DNA of 32,959 bases from Haloarculaceae archaeon (lineage in GTDB: Archaea; Halobacteriota; Halobacteria; Halobacteriales; Haloarculaceae): contig JAHENN010000119.1 in the NCBI GenBank assembly GCA_018609665.1, positions 1 through 32,959 of the forward strand. The letters run 5' to 3'. This document shows, piece by piece, positions 23,901-30,788 of the stretch. The translations under genes were made by a program, and so were the position numbers. The notes below the pieces were generated by a model. That model saw nothing but the letters and a program-made list of their open reading frames with translations, did not search any database and was not told the origin of the DNA. Numbering within the stretch: position 1 is the stretch's first letter; each line of letters begins with the position of its first letter.

Positions 23901-24165
23901 CATCGAGTCGGAGGGGTACGCCCGCGAGGTCGTCCGCCGGGTCCAGGAAATGCGCAAGGAGCTGGACCTCGACATCGAGGCGGAGATCCGCGTCGACCTC
24001 GACGTCGAGGACGACCGCGTCGCGGGGCTGGTCCGCGACCACGAGGGGCTCATCGCCGAGGAGGTGCGGGCCGCCGGCTTCGGCGACGTCGCCGACGGCC
24101 ACGACCGCACCTGGGACGTCGAGGGCATCGACGTGCAGATCGCCATCGAGCCCGTGGGCGACTGA
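20974..24165 (+). CDS. ileS: Isoleucyl-tRNA synthetase
   Basis: Class I synthetase of 1063 residues, the archaeal/eukaryotic-like type with a long C-terminal region. The HIGH motif is the variant HMGT at 57-60 within GPPYTSGSAHMGT. The KMSKS loop reads SMSKS at 604-608, with the catalytic Lys at 607. The CP1 editing domain, which removes mischarged Val, shows TTTPWTIPANTFVAV. Between them lie AQCPRCETAI (a Cys pair), YWGIPIPIW and DVWLDSSMASWG. The anticodon-binding domain starts near residue 690, and a terminal domain carries YAREVVRRVQEMRKELDLDI. The start at 20974 is set by the TATA distance; a start at 20965 would add MAH. The stop overlaps the next ATG by one base. Confidence 0.97.
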   Translation: MSRFETVEDRYDAAGVEDRVAEWWEAVDAYEQTKQHREGGEEFFFVDGPPYTSGSAHMGTTWNKTLKDAYIRYHRMCGYDVTDRPGYDMHGLPIETRVEERLGFDNKKDIEEFGEQNFIDECKAYASEQLEGLQEDFQSFGVWMDWDDPYRTVDPSYMEAAWWGFSKAHDRGLVEQGKRSIAQCPRCETAIANNEVEYDHVEDPSIYVKFPLVDREGSLVIWTTTPWTIPANTFVAVDGDATYRAVEATVGGETERLYLEESCVEETLERGGYDEWTLGEALSGEELVGWRYEHPLRGEVPDAPDGDGALQVYTADYVEADRTGLVHSAPGHGEVDFERGRELGLEVFCPVGADGVYEPAAGDYAGRFVKDADPDITDDLAAKGLLLHGGRHHHDYGHCWRCDTPVVQMVTDQWYITVTDIKENLLSLIEDSEWYPAEARDNRFKDFVEESPDWNVSRQRYWGIPIPIWTPEEWSGDVDDAIVVSSREELAERADQPVDPGTVDLHKDTVDELTITEDGTTYTRVPDVFDVWLDSSMASWGTLNYPEETDDFERLWPADLIIEAHDQTRGWFWSQLGMGGATLDEIPYRQVVMHGFANMPDGRSMSKSKDIFVDPHEVIDEHGVDPMRLFLLSVTPQGDDMRFSWDETAEMERRLNILWNVFRFPLPYMRIDGFEPDADGTAALADADLETVDEWVLSRLQTTVETMTDHWEAFRQDKALDALLSFVVEDVSRFYIQVVRERMWEEEESPSKQAAYATLYRVLVETTKLLAPYAPYVADDIYGTLTGDDGYDTVHMCDWPEPTAALRDPQLEADVDVVAAVEEAGSNARQRAERKLRWPVRRVVVDADDEEAAAAVDRHRPLLRDRLNAREIELVDPGADWAELRYSVRADMSVLGPAFGDAAGEVMDAINAVTLEEPSLAALSTAVADELGREVELTDEMVSFNAETPEGVEGTAFDVDGDERGVVYVDTTLTADIESEGYAREVVRRVQEMRKELDLDIEAEIRVDLDVEDDRVAGLVRDHEGLIAEEVRAAGFGDVADGHDRTWDVEGIDVQIAIEPVGD

Positions 24166-26120
24166 TGCGGCGCCGGCGGCCGGTCGCGGCTGTCGCGCTG
24201 CTGGTCCTGCTTGCGGCCGGCGCGGCCCTGCTGGCGGCGCCGGCGGCCGCACAAGAGGTCGACGTCGACCACACGGTCGGCGTCGCCGACGAGCCCGGTC
24301 GGGTCGACGTGACGACGGTGGTCGACGCGCCGAGCGACGCCGCCGGCCTCACGGTGGTCCTGCCGCGGCGGACGGACGTCTACGAGACGGAGGGGTTCGC
24401 CCGGGTCGACGAACGGAAATACGAGTGGACACGCTCGACCGACCGGCCGAGGCTGTCGTACACGATGGCCGGCAACGTCACCGTCGACCGGGGCGCCGGC
24501 GAGCGGTACACCTTCGTCGTCACCGACGAGTGGGCAATCGTCCGGTCGCCGCGGGTCGCGGCCTTCGACCGGGCCGGGCGGCTCCAGACGGACCAGCACC
24601 GCACGGTCGTCGGCGAGGGCGTCGCCGGGCCGAACATCACGTATCTCGGCCCGGCCGAGGTGCGGACCCGCGACGTCGAGGGGGTCGACCAGCGGCTCCG
24701 GCTGGTCGTGCCTGCGGCGGCCGAGATGCGGGCCGACCCGGAGCGGGCCCTGGCGTCGATGGCCGACGCCGCCCGGCGGCTCCCGTTCGGCGACCCCGAC
24801 GGGGAGGTGTTCGTCGTCGCCGCGCCGACGACCGTCGAGTGGGCCGCCACCGGCCTCCAGCGCGGCGGCGCCGACATGTGGGTCCGCGACAGCCAGCGCG
24901 TCGACAGCCCGCGCAACGCCTGGGTCCACGAGTACGTCCACACGCGGCAGGCGTACGAGCCGACCGAGGCGACGCGGTGGACGATCGAGGGGATGGCCGA
25001 CTACTACGCGGCGCTGTACACCTACGAGGCCGGCCGGATCGACCACGAGACGTTCCGGCGGAAGCTGGAGCGGGGCGACCGCCAGACCCACGCGGACGTC
25101 CGCCTGGCGGCGCCGGACACCTGGGACGACGAGGCCAACTACGAGAAGGGGGCGCTGGTCTACGGAGCGCTGGACCGGCGGCTCCGGGCGACGTCGGACG
25201 CCTCCATGGGGCGGATCGTCGCCGAGTTCGGCGGCGACGAGATGCGGCAGGCCGACCTGCTGGAGGCGGTCGAGGCCGCCGGCGGCGCCGACCTCCGTGC
25301 GGACGCCGAGCGGTACACCGAGACGACGGCGACGCCGCCGGCCTGGGACCGCGAGGCCCACGCCGAGGCCTTCGGCGGCCCGGTGTTCGTCCGGTCCGTC
25401 GAGGGGTACGCCGTCGACGGCCCCTACCGGTCGGGGCCGCTCGCGGCGCCGCGGCTCGTGGCCGGCGAACGGCTCGAGACGACCGTGACCGTCCGCAACG
25501 AGGGCCCCGACCCCGGCGAATACGCCGTCGAGTTCGCCGTCGACGGCGACCGCGTCGAGACCCGCCGCGGCCGGCTCGCCCCCGGCGAGTCGGCGACGCT
25601 GTCGTTCACCCGCGGCTTCGACGCGCCGGGCGAGTACGAACTCCGGGCCGGCGGGACGACGGCGACGGTGGTCGTCGAGCCGCCGGCGGACCCCCGGGTG
25701 ACGGCGGTGTCGGCCGCCCCCGGGACGGCCGCTCCCGGCGAGCGCGTGGAACTGCGGGCGACCGTCGTCTCGACGGCCGACCGTCCGGCCGCCGGCCCCG
25801 TCGAGTTCACCGTCGACGGCGAGACGGTCGCCGGCACGCGGGTGACCGTCGCCGGGGAGACGACCGTCACGGCGACGACGACATTCGAAGCGCCCGGCGG
25901 CTACACCGTCCGGGCCGGCGACGGGACGGCGTCGGTGCGGGTGACGGTGCGGGAAGAGGCCTCGACGTCGCCGACCGCGGCCGGTGGCGCCGGCAACGGA
26001 GACGCCGACAGCGGCGGCGACGGCGCGGTGACGACGGGGACGGACGCGACCGGCGCCGCTCCCGGCCCCGTCGCCGTCCTCGTGGCGCTGACCGCGACGC
26101 TGCTGTGGAGGCGACGATGA
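24165..26120 (+). CDS. Secreted gluzincin-type metalloprotease with C-terminal anchor
   Basis: 651 residues. A Sec signal peptide (about 1-29, hydrophobic Ala/Leu core ending AAPAAAQ) exports it. The protease part has HEYVH at 255-259 (His255, Glu256, His259) and the third ligand Glu275 in WTIEGMADYYA, the M1/M61-like gluzincin arrangement. From about 420, two beta-sandwich CARDB-like repeats follow (LETTVTVRNEGPDPGEYAVEF; ERVELRATVVSTADRPAAGP). A Gly/Thr/Asp-rich stalk leads to GAAPGPVAVLVALTATLLW and RRR. That tail resembles PGF-CTERM sorting signals but with PGP. Its start overlaps the ileS stop by one base (TGATG), so translation may be coupled. Substrate unknown. Confidence 0.85.
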   Translation: MRRRRPVAAVALLVLLAAGAALLAAPAAAQEVDVDHTVGVADEPGRVDVTTVVDAPSDAAGLTVVLPRRTDVYETEGFARVDERKYEWTRSTDRPRLSYTMAGNVTVDRGAGERYTFVVTDEWAIVRSPRVAAFDRAGRLQTDQHRTVVGEGVAGPNITYLGPAEVRTRDVEGVDQRLRLVVPAAAEMRADPERALASMADAARRLPFGDPDGEVFVVAAPTTVEWAATGLQRGGADMWVRDSQRVDSPRNAWVHEYVHTRQAYEPTEATRWTIEGMADYYAALYTYEAGRIDHETFRRKLERGDRQTHADVRLAAPDTWDDEANYEKGALVYGALDRRLRATSDASMGRIVAEFGGDEMRQADLLEAVEAAGGADLRADAERYTETTATPPAWDREAHAEAFGGPVFVRSVEGYAVDGPYRSGPLAAPRLVAGERLETTVTVRNEGPDPGEYAVEFAVDGDRVETRRGRLAPGESATLSFTRGFDAPGEYELRAGGTTATVVVEPPADPRVTAVSAAPGTAAPGERVELRATVVSTADRPAAGPVEFTVDGETVAGTRVTVAGETTVTATTTFEAPGGYTVRAGDGTASVRVTVREEASTSPTAAGGAGNGDADSGGDGAVTTGTDATGAAPGPVAVLVALTATLLWRRR

Positions 26121-26241
26121 CCCGCCCCCGGGTGCGTCCGGCCTCGGCCACCACGAGCCGTCGACCGGCGACGCAGACGACGCGGACGGCGAGACGGAGG
26201 CGTACGTGACGTTCGACGCCGAGACCGCCGGCGAGCGGTGA
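26119..26241 (+). pseudogene. Possible 3' remnant encoding an acidic C-terminus
   Basis: One frame after the protease gene reads GLGHHEPSTGDADDADGETE and then AYVTFDAETAGER before a TGA. The composition is that of a real haloarchaeal protein end. There is no start codon and the frame runs back into the protease gene in another phase. It may be the tail of a lost gene or of a diverged second copy. Low confidence. Confidence 0.3.
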
Positions 26242-26258
26242 CCCGCAGCCGCCGTCGG

Positions 26259-27092
26259 TCAGAGGACGTCGGCGACGGCGGGGGCGGCGCTGACCGCCGA
26301 GACGGGTCGCTCGACGGTGTCGGTGCCGTAGACGCCGTCGGCGCCGGCGGCGGCGAGTCTCGTCCGGGCGCCGTCGGTCAGCATCGGGTGGACGCAGGCG
26401 ACGAACACGCGCGCCGGCCGCGACAGCTGGTCGATGGCCGTGCTCATCGTCGCTCCCGTGGCGACGATGTCGTCGACGAGCACCACGTCCCGGCCGGCGG
26501 TCCGGGCGCTGCTGGGCCGGATCTCGACGTCGGTGTCGGAGACGCGGCGCTTCTGGAAGTGGTCGGTCTCGCCGCCGCCGTGGGCGTCCCGGACGGCCGC
26601 CGCCAGCTCGACGGCGCCGGCGTCGGGGGCGAGAAACAGCGGGTCGTCCAGCGCCGGCAGCGGCGCCGCCAGCCGGGGAGCGGCGTCGACGGCCTCGCAG
26701 GGCACCTCGAAGAAGTCACACACCGCCCGCTCGTGGGGGTTGACGACGACGACGCGGTCGGTGCCGGTCGACACCGCCCGGGCGACGGCCCGCGCCGAGA
26801 CGGGCTGTCCGGGCTCGAAGGCCTCGTCCTGGCGGGCGTACCCCATGTACGGCAGGACGGTGACGACCTCCTCGGCCCGCCGGCGGGCGGCGTCCTGCAG
26901 CTGGAGCAGTTCGACGTGGGCGCGGTCGGAGACGGTCGCGGCGACGACGACGGCGCGGTCGTCGGTCTCGGGCACGCGGACGAGCCGCTCGCCGTCGGCG
27001 AAGCGGTCGTACTCGACGGCGGCCAGCGGCTCGTCCAGTTCCGCAGCGAGCGCCGCCGCGACCTCCTGGGAGGCGGAACCGGGCACGATCAT
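26259..27092 (-). CDS. prs: Ribose-phosphate diphosphokinase (PRPP synthetase)
   Basis: 277 residues. It makes phosphoribosyl pyrophosphate from ribose 5-phosphate and ATP, feeding purine, pyrimidine, histidine and tryptophan synthesis. Seen: the substrate region DRFADGERLVRVPE near 29-42, the ATP-binding YMGYARQDEAF at 82-92, HFQKRR near 178-183 (catalytic basic loop), and the PRPP-binding loop VVLVDDIVATGATM at 203-216. The length is slightly below the bacterial form and fits the archaeal class. It is followed on the other strand by the protease gene and preceded by an isoprenyl synthase gene with a 51-bp gap on the same strand. Start ATG at 27092. Confidence 0.95.
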   Translation of the reverse strand: MIVPGSASQEVAAALAAELDEPLAAVEYDRFADGERLVRVPETDDRAVVVAATVSDRAHVELLQLQDAARRRAEEVVTVLPYMGYARQDEAFEPGQPVSARAVARAVSTGTDRVVVVNPHERAVCDFFEVPCEAVDAAPRLAAPLPALDDPLFLAPDAGAVELAAAVRDAHGGGETDHFQKRRVSDTDVEIRPSSARTAGRDVVLVDDIVATGATMSTAIDQLSRPARVFVACVHPMLTDGARTRLAAAGADGVYGTDTVERPVSAVSAAPAVADVL

Positions 27093-27143
27093 GCGCGGAG
27101 TTGCGGCGCCCGTCGGTAAACACGTTGTCGTTCGCGCCGGCGG

Positions 27144-28016
27144 TCACCGCTCCCGGACGACGACGAACTCCGCGAGGTCCCGGAGGTAGCCGACGGCCTC
27201 CGAGTCGGCGACCTCGGCGGTCTCCAGGGCCGACAGCGCCGCCTCCGACTCCCGGCGGGCCCGCTCGTTGGCCTCCTCGGGGGTCATCTCGGTGATGCGG
27301 ACGAGCGACGGCCGCTCCATCTCGGCGTCCTGGCCGGTTGGCTTGCCGAGTTCGGCGGCGTCGGCGGTCGCGTCGAGGACGTCGTCGCGGATCTGGAAGG
27401 CGATGCCGACCCGCTCGGCGTAGCGGCCGAACGCCTCGACGGTGTAGGCGTCGGCGTCGGCGGCGATGGCGCCCAGCTCCGCCGCCGCGCGGAACAGCGC
27501 CCCCGTCTTCCGGCGCGCCAGCTCCATGTACTCCGCCTCGGTCGTCGGGCGGGCGACGAGCTCGGTCGCCTCGCCCTCGCCGAGCTCGACCATCGCCTCG
27601 CTGACGACCCGCATGGCGCGCTCGTCGGCCGAAAACAGCGCGAACGCCTCCCCGAGCAGCCCGTCGCTGGTGACGATGGCCGACCCGTGGCCGAACGCCG
27701 ACCACGCGCTGTCGACGCCGCGCCGCAGCGCCGACTCGTCGATGATGTCGTCGACGACCAGCGAGGCGTTGTGGACGAGTTCGACCCCGACCGCGAAGTC
27801 GACGGCGTCGTCGGCCGCCGGCGTGCGGTCGTCGTCGTCGACCAGCTCGCCGCCGGCGGCCTCGAAGGCCAGCAGCGTCACCATCGGCCGGACCCGCTTG
27901 CCGCCCGACAGGGAGACGTGCTCCAGCCGCTCGGTCATTTCCTCCGGCTCCGCGGCCTCGAGGACGGGCTCGAGCCGCTCTTCGATGAGCGCCCGACGCC
28001 GCTCGAGGTATTCCAT
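27144..28016 (-). CDS. idsA: Polyprenyl (geranylgeranyl-type) diphosphate synthase
   Basis: 290 residues. It condenses isopentenyl diphosphate onto allylic primers to build the isoprenoid chains of archaeal lipids, quinones and carotenoids. The two Asp-rich motifs are DDIID at 89-93 followed by LRRG, and RDDVLD at 210-215. GGKRVRP at 38-44 binds IPP. The residue five places before the first motif is Ala84, small, which fits a C20 or longer product rather than C15; this is an inference. The start is MEYLERR; in-frame sequence further upstream is Arg/Pro-rich. No RNase J or isopentenyl phosphate kinase gene lies beside it in this window. Paralogues with different chain lengths occur in haloarchaea, so the suffix is open. 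Confidence 0.9.
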   Translation of the reverse strand: MEYLERRRALIEERLEPVLEAAEPEEMTERLEHVSLSGGKRVRPMVTLLAFEAAGGELVDDDDRTPAADDAVDFAVGVELVHNASLVVDDIIDESALRRGVDSAWSAFGHGSAIVTSDGLLGEAFALFSADERAMRVVSEAMVELGEGEATELVARPTTEAEYMELARRKTGALFRAAAELGAIAADADAYTVEAFGRYAERVGIAFQIRDDVLDATADAAELGKPTGQDAEMERPSLVRITEMTPEEANERARRESEAALSALETAEVADSEAVGYLRDLAEFVVVRER

Positions 28017-28289
28017 GAAATCGGTAGGACTGGTCTCCGGAAGTACGTGACGGATGCGACCGGCGCGCCGCCGCGGTCGGCGTACCCCCGCCGGCAGGCC
28101 GTCGCGTCTCCCGGTCGCCGGTAATAGTGGTCTCGTCAACCATGCACCAGGCCGGCACGTCGGGCGTTCCTATCGCGAGTCCGTGGGCGTAGGCAGCGAG
28201 GGGACCGTACGGGACTCCGGGGACCGACCGCGGCGGCCCGGACGCGACTCCGTCTCCCGCTCCCGACGTCGCCGCCGACACATCCGTTC
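28017..28289. other. 273-bp divergent spacer
   Basis: Lies between the isoprenyl synthase start and the peroxiredoxin start. No strong TATA box is near either start; the only A/T-rich spot is GGTAATAGTGG near 28121-28131, far upstream of both. A minus-strand frame encodes LAAYAHGLAIGTPDVPAWCM but has no recognisable family. I see no RNA gene or repeat. Confidence 0.45.
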
Positions 28290-28790
28290 ATGCTCTCGAC
28301 ACACGAAACAGCCCCCGACCTCACGCTGCCGGGTATCGACCCGGCCGAGGAATCGATTCGCCAGTTCTCGCTGACCGACGCGCTGACCGACGGGCCCGTC
28401 GTCCTGGTGTTCTCCCCGTTCGACTTCAGCCCCGTCTGCGTCGACCAGCTCTGTACCTTCCGGGACATGGAGTGGCTAACGTTCACCGACGGGGTGGACG
28501 TCTGGGGGGTCTCTCCCGACAGCGCACACAGCCACCGGCGGTTCCTCGAGGAGTACGAACTGAACTTCCCGCTGCTCAGCGACCGTCTCGGGTCGGTCGC
28601 CGACCGGTACGGCGTGCTCATGGACGAGTTCGAACACCACCCGAACGTCCCGAAGCGGTCCATCGTCGCCGTCGACGGCGACCGGGCGGTGCGGCACACC
28701 TGGGACGCCGACACGCAGTACCGCTCGCCCGACCTCGAGGAGGTCGAGGCCGCGATCGACTGGTACCGCCGGGACGACGCCCCCGGGTGA
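28290..28790 (+). CDS. Peroxiredoxin (AhpC/TSA, AhpE-like)
   Basis: 166 residues of thioredoxin fold that reduce hydrogen peroxide or organic peroxides. The peroxidatic motif PxxxSxxC is present: Pro43, Ser47 and Cys50 within FSPFDFSPVC. Cys55 follows closely in QLCTF and is too near to be a normal resolving Cys. No other Cys is obvious, so it is probably a one-Cys type regenerated by another thiol. The partner segments GVSPDSAHSHRRFLEEYELNFPLLSD and NVPKRSIVAVDGD are typical of the family. It converges on etfA. No convincing promoter was found upstream. Confidence 0.88.
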   Translation: MLSTHETAPDLTLPGIDPAEESIRQFSLTDALTDGPVVLVFSPFDFSPVCVDQLCTFRDMEWLTFTDGVDVWGVSPDSAHSHRRFLEEYELNFPLLSDRLGSVADRYGVLMDEFEHHPNVPKRSIVAVDGDRAVRHTWDADTQYRSPDLEEVEAAIDWYRRDDAPG

Positions 28791-28820
28791 CGGAATCGGA
28801 CGGGCGCGGTGGCCCCCGGG

Positions 28821-28837
28821 GCGGCCGCCTCGGCCGC
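28821..28837 (-). terminator. Hairpin between convergent peroxiredoxin and etfA genes
   Basis: GCGGCCG-CCT-CGGCCGC forms a perfect 7-bp G+C stem with a 3-base loop, touching the etfA stop codon. It may serve as a bidirectional terminator for the convergent pair. No T-run accompanies it. Confidence 0.45.
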
Positions 28838-29802
28838 TATACGTCGGGCGCCTCGCCGCCGAACTCCTCGATGAGTTCCGGCACGACGTCGAAGAGGTCG
28901 TCGACGATGCCGTAGTCGGCGATGTCGTAGATGGGCGCGCTGGGATCGGTGTTGATGGCGATGATGGTGTCGGCGCCCTTCATCCCGGCGACGTGCTGGA
29001 CGGCCCCGGAGATGCCGATGGCGATGTAGACGTCGGGCGTGACGACCTTCCCCGACTGGCCGACCTGGCGGTTCTTCGGCAGCCAGCCGTTGTCGACGAT
29101 GGGGCGGGAGGAGGACAGCGTCGCCCCGAGGGTGTCGGCGAGTTCCTCAATGAGCGGGATGTTGTCCTCCTCCTCGATGCCGCGGCCGACGGAGACGAGC
29201 ACGTCGGCCTCGGTGATGTCGACGTCGCCGCCGCCGACCTCCTCGAAGCCGTTGACCGTCGTCCCGAGGTCGCCGCCGACGTCGGCGTCGAACGGCTCGA
29301 CGGCGGCGTCGCCGGCCGCCTCGGCCTTCGGCCACTCGGCGGGCCGGACCGTGACGGCGTACTGGTCGGCGTCGACGTCGTAGGTGGTCTCGACCTTGCC
29401 GCCGTACTGCTCGCGGGTGACCTCGATGCCGTCGCCGGCCTCGAAGTCGATGACGTCGGTGATCAGCGGGACGCCGAGCCGCTCGGCGACCGCGGGGACG
29501 TAGTCGAGGCCGTTGACGGAGTTCGGCGCAACCAGCGCCGTCGGCTCCAGCTCGGCGTGGAGCTGCTCGACGGCGTCGGCGTACACCTCGTGGTTGAACT
29601 CCTCGCCCTCGTCGACGGTGTAGATGGTGTCGACGCCCTCGCGGTCGAGCCGGTCGGCGAAGGCGTCGACGTCGCCGCCGACGACGACGACGTCGAGGTC
29701 GCCGCCGGTCGCGTCGGCCAGCCGGCGGCCGGCGGTGATCAGCTCCAGGGAGACGTCCCGGAGCTCGCCGCGGCGGTGCTCGGCGACGGCCAGGACGCTC
29801 AT
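28837..29802 (-). CDS. etfA: Electron transfer flavoprotein, alpha subunit
   Basis: 321 residues. With EtfB it forms a soluble FAD heterodimer that takes electrons from acyl-CoA and related dehydrogenases and hands them to a membrane quinone reductase. The N-terminal half is the subunit-contact domain (TALVAPNSVNGLDYVPAVAE). The C-terminal half carries the FAD signature: VSVGRGIEEEDNI, SSRPIVDNGWLPKNRQVGQS, GISGAVQHVAGMKGADTIIA and INTDPSAPIYDIADYGIV. The sequence is complete. The start ATG overlaps the etfB stop by four bases (ATGA), so the subunits are translationally coupled. Confidence 0.96.
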   Translation of the reverse strand: MSVLAVAEHRRGELRDVSLELITAGRRLADATGGDLDVVVVGGDVDAFADRLDREGVDTIYTVDEGEEFNHEVYADAVEQLHAELEPTALVAPNSVNGLDYVPAVAERLGVPLITDVIDFEAGDGIEVTREQYGGKVETTYDVDADQYAVTVRPAEWPKAEAAGDAAVEPFDADVGGDLGTTVNGFEEVGGGDVDITEADVLVSVGRGIEEEDNIPLIEELADTLGATLSSSRPIVDNGWLPKNRQVGQSGKVVTPDVYIAIGISGAVQHVAGMKGADTIIAINTDPSAPIYDIADYGIVDDLFDVVPELIEEFGGEAPDV

Positions 29803-30599
29803 GCGTCGACCACCCCCTTGTCGCGGAGGAAGTCGGCGAGCTCCTCGGCGGTGTCCTCGGAGCTGCCCTCCCAGACGGTGGCGTCGCCCTCCGACTCGGG
29901 CTCGTACATGTCGGTCCGCTCGACGGGCGAGTCGACGACCGACTCGTCGAGGCCGACGTCCTCGAGGTCGTACACCTCCAGCGGCTTGCGCTGGGCCTGC
30001 CGGATGCCCCGCAGGCTGGCGTACCGCGGCTCGTTGATGCCGGTCTGGATCGTGAGGACGGCCGGCAGCTCGACGTCGGTCAGCTCCTCGACGCCGCCCT
30101 CCAGCTCCCGGCGGACGCTGGCGACGCCGGCGTCGGCGTCCAGCTCCAGGGAGTTGACGACGGCGGCCCACTCGACGCCCAGCCGCTCGGCGAGGGCGAC
30201 GCCGGTGGCGCCGTTGGCGTCGTCGGCGGCCTGGACGCCCGACAGCACGAGGTCCGGCTCCTCCTCCTCGGCGACGGCCGCCAGCAGCTCGGCCTTCGCG
30301 TCGAGGTCGAGGAACTGGGCCTCCTCGAGGGCGTCGTCCCAGACGCGGACGGCCCGGTCGGCGCCCTTCGCCAGCGCCATCCGGACGGTCTCCTCGGCCC
30401 GCTCCGGCCCGACCGTGACCGTGACGACCTCGACGTCGTCGTGTCCGTCGGCCTCCGACAGCTGTACGGCCTCCTCGACGGCGTAGTCGTCCCACTCGTT
30501 GAGGTCGTACTCCAGGGAACTCTCGTCGATGTCGAGTCCCGAGATGCTGAACTCGTCGTCGACCTCGGCCACCTCCTTGACTGTGACGAGTATCTTCAT
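29799..30599 (-). CDS. etfB: Electron transfer flavoprotein, beta subunit
   Basis: 266 residues. The partner of EtfA; the family binds AMP or a second flavin in this subunit. Typical features are MKILVTVKEVAEVDDEF, LNEWDDYAVEEAVQL, ALAKGADRAVRVWDD, DLVLSGVQAADDANGATG, and the ETF beta signature NEPRYASLRGIRQAQRKPL. The C-terminal acidic segment contains the recognition loop. It is the first gene of etfB-etfA. The chosen ATG at 30599 gives the conserved N-terminus; an upstream in-frame start would add MVRRTII. No ETF-quinone oxidoreductase or dehydrogenase gene is nearby. Confidence 0.96.
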   Translation of the reverse strand: MKILVTVKEVAEVDDEFSISGLDIDESSLEYDLNEWDDYAVEEAVQLSEADGHDDVEVVTVTVGPERAEETVRMALAKGADRAVRVWDDALEEAQFLDLDAKAELLAAVAEEEEPDLVLSGVQAADDANGATGVALAERLGVEWAAVVNSLELDADAGVASVRRELEGGVEELTDVELPAVLTIQTGINEPRYASLRGIRQAQRKPLEVYDLEDVGLDESVVDSPVERTDMYEPESEGDATVWEGSSEDTAEELADFLRDKGVVDA

Positions 30600-30606
30600 G
30601 ATGATT

Positions 30607-30617
30607 GTTCGTCGAAC
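30607..30617. promoter_or_regulatory. Short dyad in the etfB leader
   Basis: GTTCG-T-CGAAC, a perfect 5-1-5 dyad close to the expected transcription start of etfB. It shares its half-site with the larger dyad at 30627-30652. Confidence 0.35.
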
Positions 30618-30626
30618 CATCGGGGT

Positions 30627-30652
30627 CGTTCGTGGTTAAACGTTTCCGAACG
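30627..30652. promoter_or_regulatory. Inverted repeat flanking the etfB TATA box
   Basis: CGTTCG at 30627-30632 and CGAACG at 30647-30652 form perfect 6-bp arms around the TATA element GTTTAACC (minus strand, 30634-30641). The TATA centre is about 39 bp before the etfB ATG. A regulator bound here would cover the core promoter. Confidence 0.5.
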
Positions 30653-30678
30653 CGACGGGGCTTGCCCGGAGGGAACCC

Positions 30679-30788
30679 ATACTGCCGGCTGTAGCTATCT
30701 CAAACGGGGATACTCGGAGCCGGAAGTCACAGAACCGTTGCCGTCGAGTATCTCGAACGAGTCTTCACGTAATTACAGCCGACAGTAT
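30679..30788. repeat. 110-bp element bounded by 15-bp inverted repeats
   Basis: ATACTGCCGGCTGTA at 30679-30693 and TACAGCCGACAGTAT at 30774-30788 are inverse complements at 14 of 15 positions. Inside are a second inverted pair, GATACTCG (30709-30716) and CGAGTATC (30745-30752), and a direct pair, TATCTCAAACG (30696-30706) and TATCTCGAACG (30749-30759). The stretch is visibly richer in A/T than its surroundings and holds no gene. It lies between the end of the membrane-HTH gene and the etfB promoter; the right arm ends in that gene's stop codon. It looks like a small mobile (MITE-like) or structured regulatory element. Confidence 0.6.

Noticed and set aside
20947..24252. 1101-codon antisense frame opposite ileS
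   Set aside because: A shadow of ileS: the translation is rich in Val, Asp, Leu, Gly and Arg with no domain, and ileS itself is complete.
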